Positions 13,715-15,612 of a stretch of DNA of 15,612 nucleotides are shown here, one piece after another. The notes under the pieces were generated by a model, which ran no database searches, had not been told where the DNA came from, and saw only the letters and a list, made by a program, of their open reading frames with translations. Numbering within the stretch: position 1 is the first letter of the stretch; each line of letters begins with the position of its first letter. The DNA is from Spirochaetaceae bacterium (GTDB taxonomy: Bacteria; Spirochaetota; Spirochaetia; Treponematales; Breznakiellaceae): assembly GCA_031256815.1 (NCBI GenBank), contig JAIRPU010000182.1, forward strand, positions 1-15,612. The letters are read 5' to 3'. The translations under genes and the position numbers were made by a program.

Positions 13715-15612
13715 ATGGCCAAATATAAAAACATCACAAAAGAAGAGACTCTAAAGGCGCAAATCTTTGCGGATTATTTTGGAGAAGCCAGATTTTTTTA
13801 CCGCCCTAACATTGACAATATCGACTTTGTTGTTATGGACAAAGCGGGCCGGCATCTCCTCTGGAGCGAGGTAAAAAAAACAGCAACGGGCATAGATGGG
13901 ATGTTTGTGCAGTTGATTTTGACGATAGGCAGGGCGCGAACTTTTGACAAGATTATGCCGCCCAAGTTTTTAGCGGTTTTTGATAACGAAAAAATCGCGT
14001 TTATTCCTTATGCAGTTGTAAATGATATTTTTTATCAGAATGATTTTAACTGGAATGTACGGCCATCAGACCATGGCACAAAAGAATTTGCTCAAATCAA
14101 AAAACTGGTGGAAGAAACTGTTCAAAAAGAAAAACTGCTCTACTATTTTGACTCGGAAAGCGATCTGCTAAAAGAATACATAAAAAACAATATAGCAAAA
14201 CAAATTGAACTTTTTCCAGATTTAACTATCCGTGCGCGGGTAGACAAAACCAATTTTACCCACGTGTATAAACAGTGGGCGTTCTACGTTAAGCCGTCAA
14301 TACAAATTGATTGGGACGCGGCAAAACGGCATGAAATTCTTGACGCTGATTTTTATTTGGCGGATTTAATTTCTGAAGACGATATTACCATAAAAGACAA
14401 GCTCTTTGTGCTGCTTAAAAAAGACAAATACGAACTTGACCGGCAGATTGACGATATGGGGCTTTTTTCAAGCAAGACCGTTGAATTTAAGGACGGCGGG
14501 CGGGCGCACAAGGAATTTTGGGACAGGTATTTAAGGCCGCCCAAAGAAGAATTCTGGGATTATATTGTGGAGCGGCGGGATTTGCTTATATCCCAGGATG
14601 TGCGCGAGCGCAAGGGCGCGTTTTTTACGCCGCCGCAGTGGGTAGCAAAGGCGCATGAATACCTGGCAAAAATCTTTGGGGTAAACTGGCAGGACGAGTA
14701 TGTCGTGTGGGACAACTCTGCGGGAAGCGGCAATCTTTTGGCGGGGCTGGTCAATAAAGACAATATCTGGGCGTCCACGCTTGATAAACAGGATGTCCAG
14801 GTGATGCATGACCGCATAGAAAACGGGGCGAACCTGTGGGACGATAATGTGTTTCAATTTGATTTTTTGAATGACGAGATAAAACCTGCGCGGGAGGGCG
14901 GGAAAATGCCCGACAAATTATACGACATTATCAAAGATAACGAAAAACGGCAAAAATTAATTATTCTGATGAATCCGCCTTACGGGGAATCTGCGAATTC
15001 GGCGACAAGAACGGGCAGAAAATCTAATAAAGCGGGGGTTCAGGAAAGCAAAACAAAAGAAAAATATAAAGATTCACTTGGCATCGCGCTTAGAGAAAAA
15101 TATGTACAGTTTTTTGTCCGTATTTTGTATGACATGCCTGACTGTAAAATGGCGGCGTTTGTGCATCCTAAATATATTTGCAGCAGTACTATGAAAAGTT
15201 TCCGCAATGTATGGAAGGCGGAATACCTTGGCGGTTTTGCCACGCCGTCTTCTACTCATGATAATTGCGTCGCAGGATTCCCAATCTGTTTTTATGTGTG
15301 GGATTTGGCAAAAAAACAAGATTTTCCCGCAAGCGTCCACTGTGATGTTTTCAACGAAAAGGAACAATTTGAAGGCGTAAAAACCTTTTATGCGTCCGAA
15401 GGTGAAACAATAAATGACTGGCTAATTAGCACTAGAAACAGGGAAAATGAAAAAACATTAGGGTTTTTATGTTGTCCTGGAGTAGATTCACAAAATGACA
15501 ATCAAGTCTTCTTGATAAACGATAAAAAACAACGCCCGCATCCTCGCGGAACATGGATTACCGATAAAAATCTGATAGAGTTTTGTATTTATTTTGCCGT
15601 CCGTCATTGCAT
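13715..15612 (+). CDS. type IIG-like restriction/adenine-methyltransferase, N-terminal part (cut by window end)
   Basis: Open from ATG 13715 to the right edge, 632 codons, no stop. An N-terminal PD-(D/E)XK-like nuclease site is visible as IDFVV with Asp37, then SEVKK with Glu52-x-Lys54. A helical connector follows, then an N6-adenine methylase: RKGAFFTPPQW (motif X-like, about residues 306-316), DNSAGSGN from Asp333 (motif I, AdoMet binding) and NPPY at 420-423 (motif IV, catalytic). This order (nuclease, methylase, then presumably a target-recognition domain beyond the window) fits type IIG enzymes that both cut and methylate DNA. The ATG has only a weak GAAG upstream; the preceding leader carries hairpins. 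Recognition sequence unknown. Likely an accessory defence gene. Confidence 0.9.
   Translation, partial: MAKYKNITKEETLKAQIFADYFGEARFFYRPNIDNIDFVVMDKAGRHLLWSEVKKTATGIDGMFVQLILTIGRARTFDKIMPPKFLAVFDNEKIAFIPYAVVNDIFYQNDFNWNVRPSDHGTKEFAQIKKLVEETVQKEKLLYYFDSESDLLKEYIKNNIAKQIELFPDLTIRARVDKTNFTHVYKQWAFYVKPSIQIDWDAAKRHEILDADFYLADLISEDDITIKDKLFVLLKKDKYELDRQIDDMGLFSSKTVEFKDGGRAHKEFWDRYLRPPKEEFWDYIVERRDLLISQDVRERKGAFFTPPQWVAKAHEYLAKIFGVNWQDEYVVWDNSAGSGNLLAGLVNKDNIWASTLDKQDVQVMHDRIENGANLWDDNVFQFDFLNDEIKPAREGGKMPDKLYDIIKDNEKRQKLIILMNPPYGESANSATRTGRKSNKAGVQESKTKEKYKDSLGIALREKYVQFFVRILYDMPDCKMAAFVHPKYICSSTMKSFRNVWKAEYLGGFATPSSTHDNCVAGFPICFYVWDLAKKQDFPASVHCDVFNEKEQFEGVKTFYASEGETINDWLISTRNRENEKTLGFLCCPGVDSQNDNQVFLINDKKQRPHPRGTWITDKNLIEFCIYFAVRHC

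Noticed and set aside
14353..15367. Minus-strand reading frames opposite the restriction-modification gene
   Set aside because: They are shadows: the plus-strand frame is continuous and carries intact nuclease and methylase motifs over the same bases.

Overview
The window looks like chromosomal DNA of a spirochaete, most likely a host-associated Treponema relative (for example from a gut community). This is an inference from gene content: a long nucleoside kinase with a threonyl-tRNA-synthetase-like N-terminus behind a conserved PilZ-like protein, small outer-membrane beta-barrels next to periplasmic TPR proteins, and a DUF6273-type surface protein. There is no rRNA, tRNA or CRISPR array, and no complete mobile element.

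Layout. 1-746 (+): the C-terminal part of a DUF6273/C-type-lectin-like protein whose last ~37 residues resemble the variable region of a diversity-generating retroelement (DGR). 747-1131: a very GC-rich, hairpin-dense non-coding block starting with a strong terminator. 1132-3769 (-): PilZ-like protein, then a uridine kinase-like nucleoside kinase. 3799-5206 (-): moaA and a MOSC protein, coupled through a ribosome binding site made by the Gly-Gly codons of moaA. 5257-8201 (-): a probable operon of outer-membrane barrel, azlC, and an unusual continuous reading frame joining AzlD to a TPR domain. 8378-10124 (-): a small secreted OB-fold-like protein and a second barrel protein. 10248-11384 (+): a periplasmic TPR protein transcribed divergently from that barrel. 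11393-13575 (-): proC and a MATE exporter with overlapping stop and start. 13715-end (+): the first 632 residues of a combined nuclease/adenine-methylase (type IIG-like) enzyme that runs off the window.

How the parts fit. Most of the window is housekeeping (nucleotide salvage, molybdopterin synthesis, proline synthesis, amino-acid and drug export) mixed with envelope proteins, flanked by two accessory segments: the DGR-like surface protein on the left and the restriction-modification enzyme on the right. The most unusual observations are the possible hypervariable C-terminus, the AzlD-TPR fusion with a lipobox-like junction and no canonical AzlD start codon, and three genes (PilZ-like, moaA, proC) whose -10 box lies exactly 6 nt before the ATG with no Shine-Dalgarno sequence, which suggests leaderless mRNAs.
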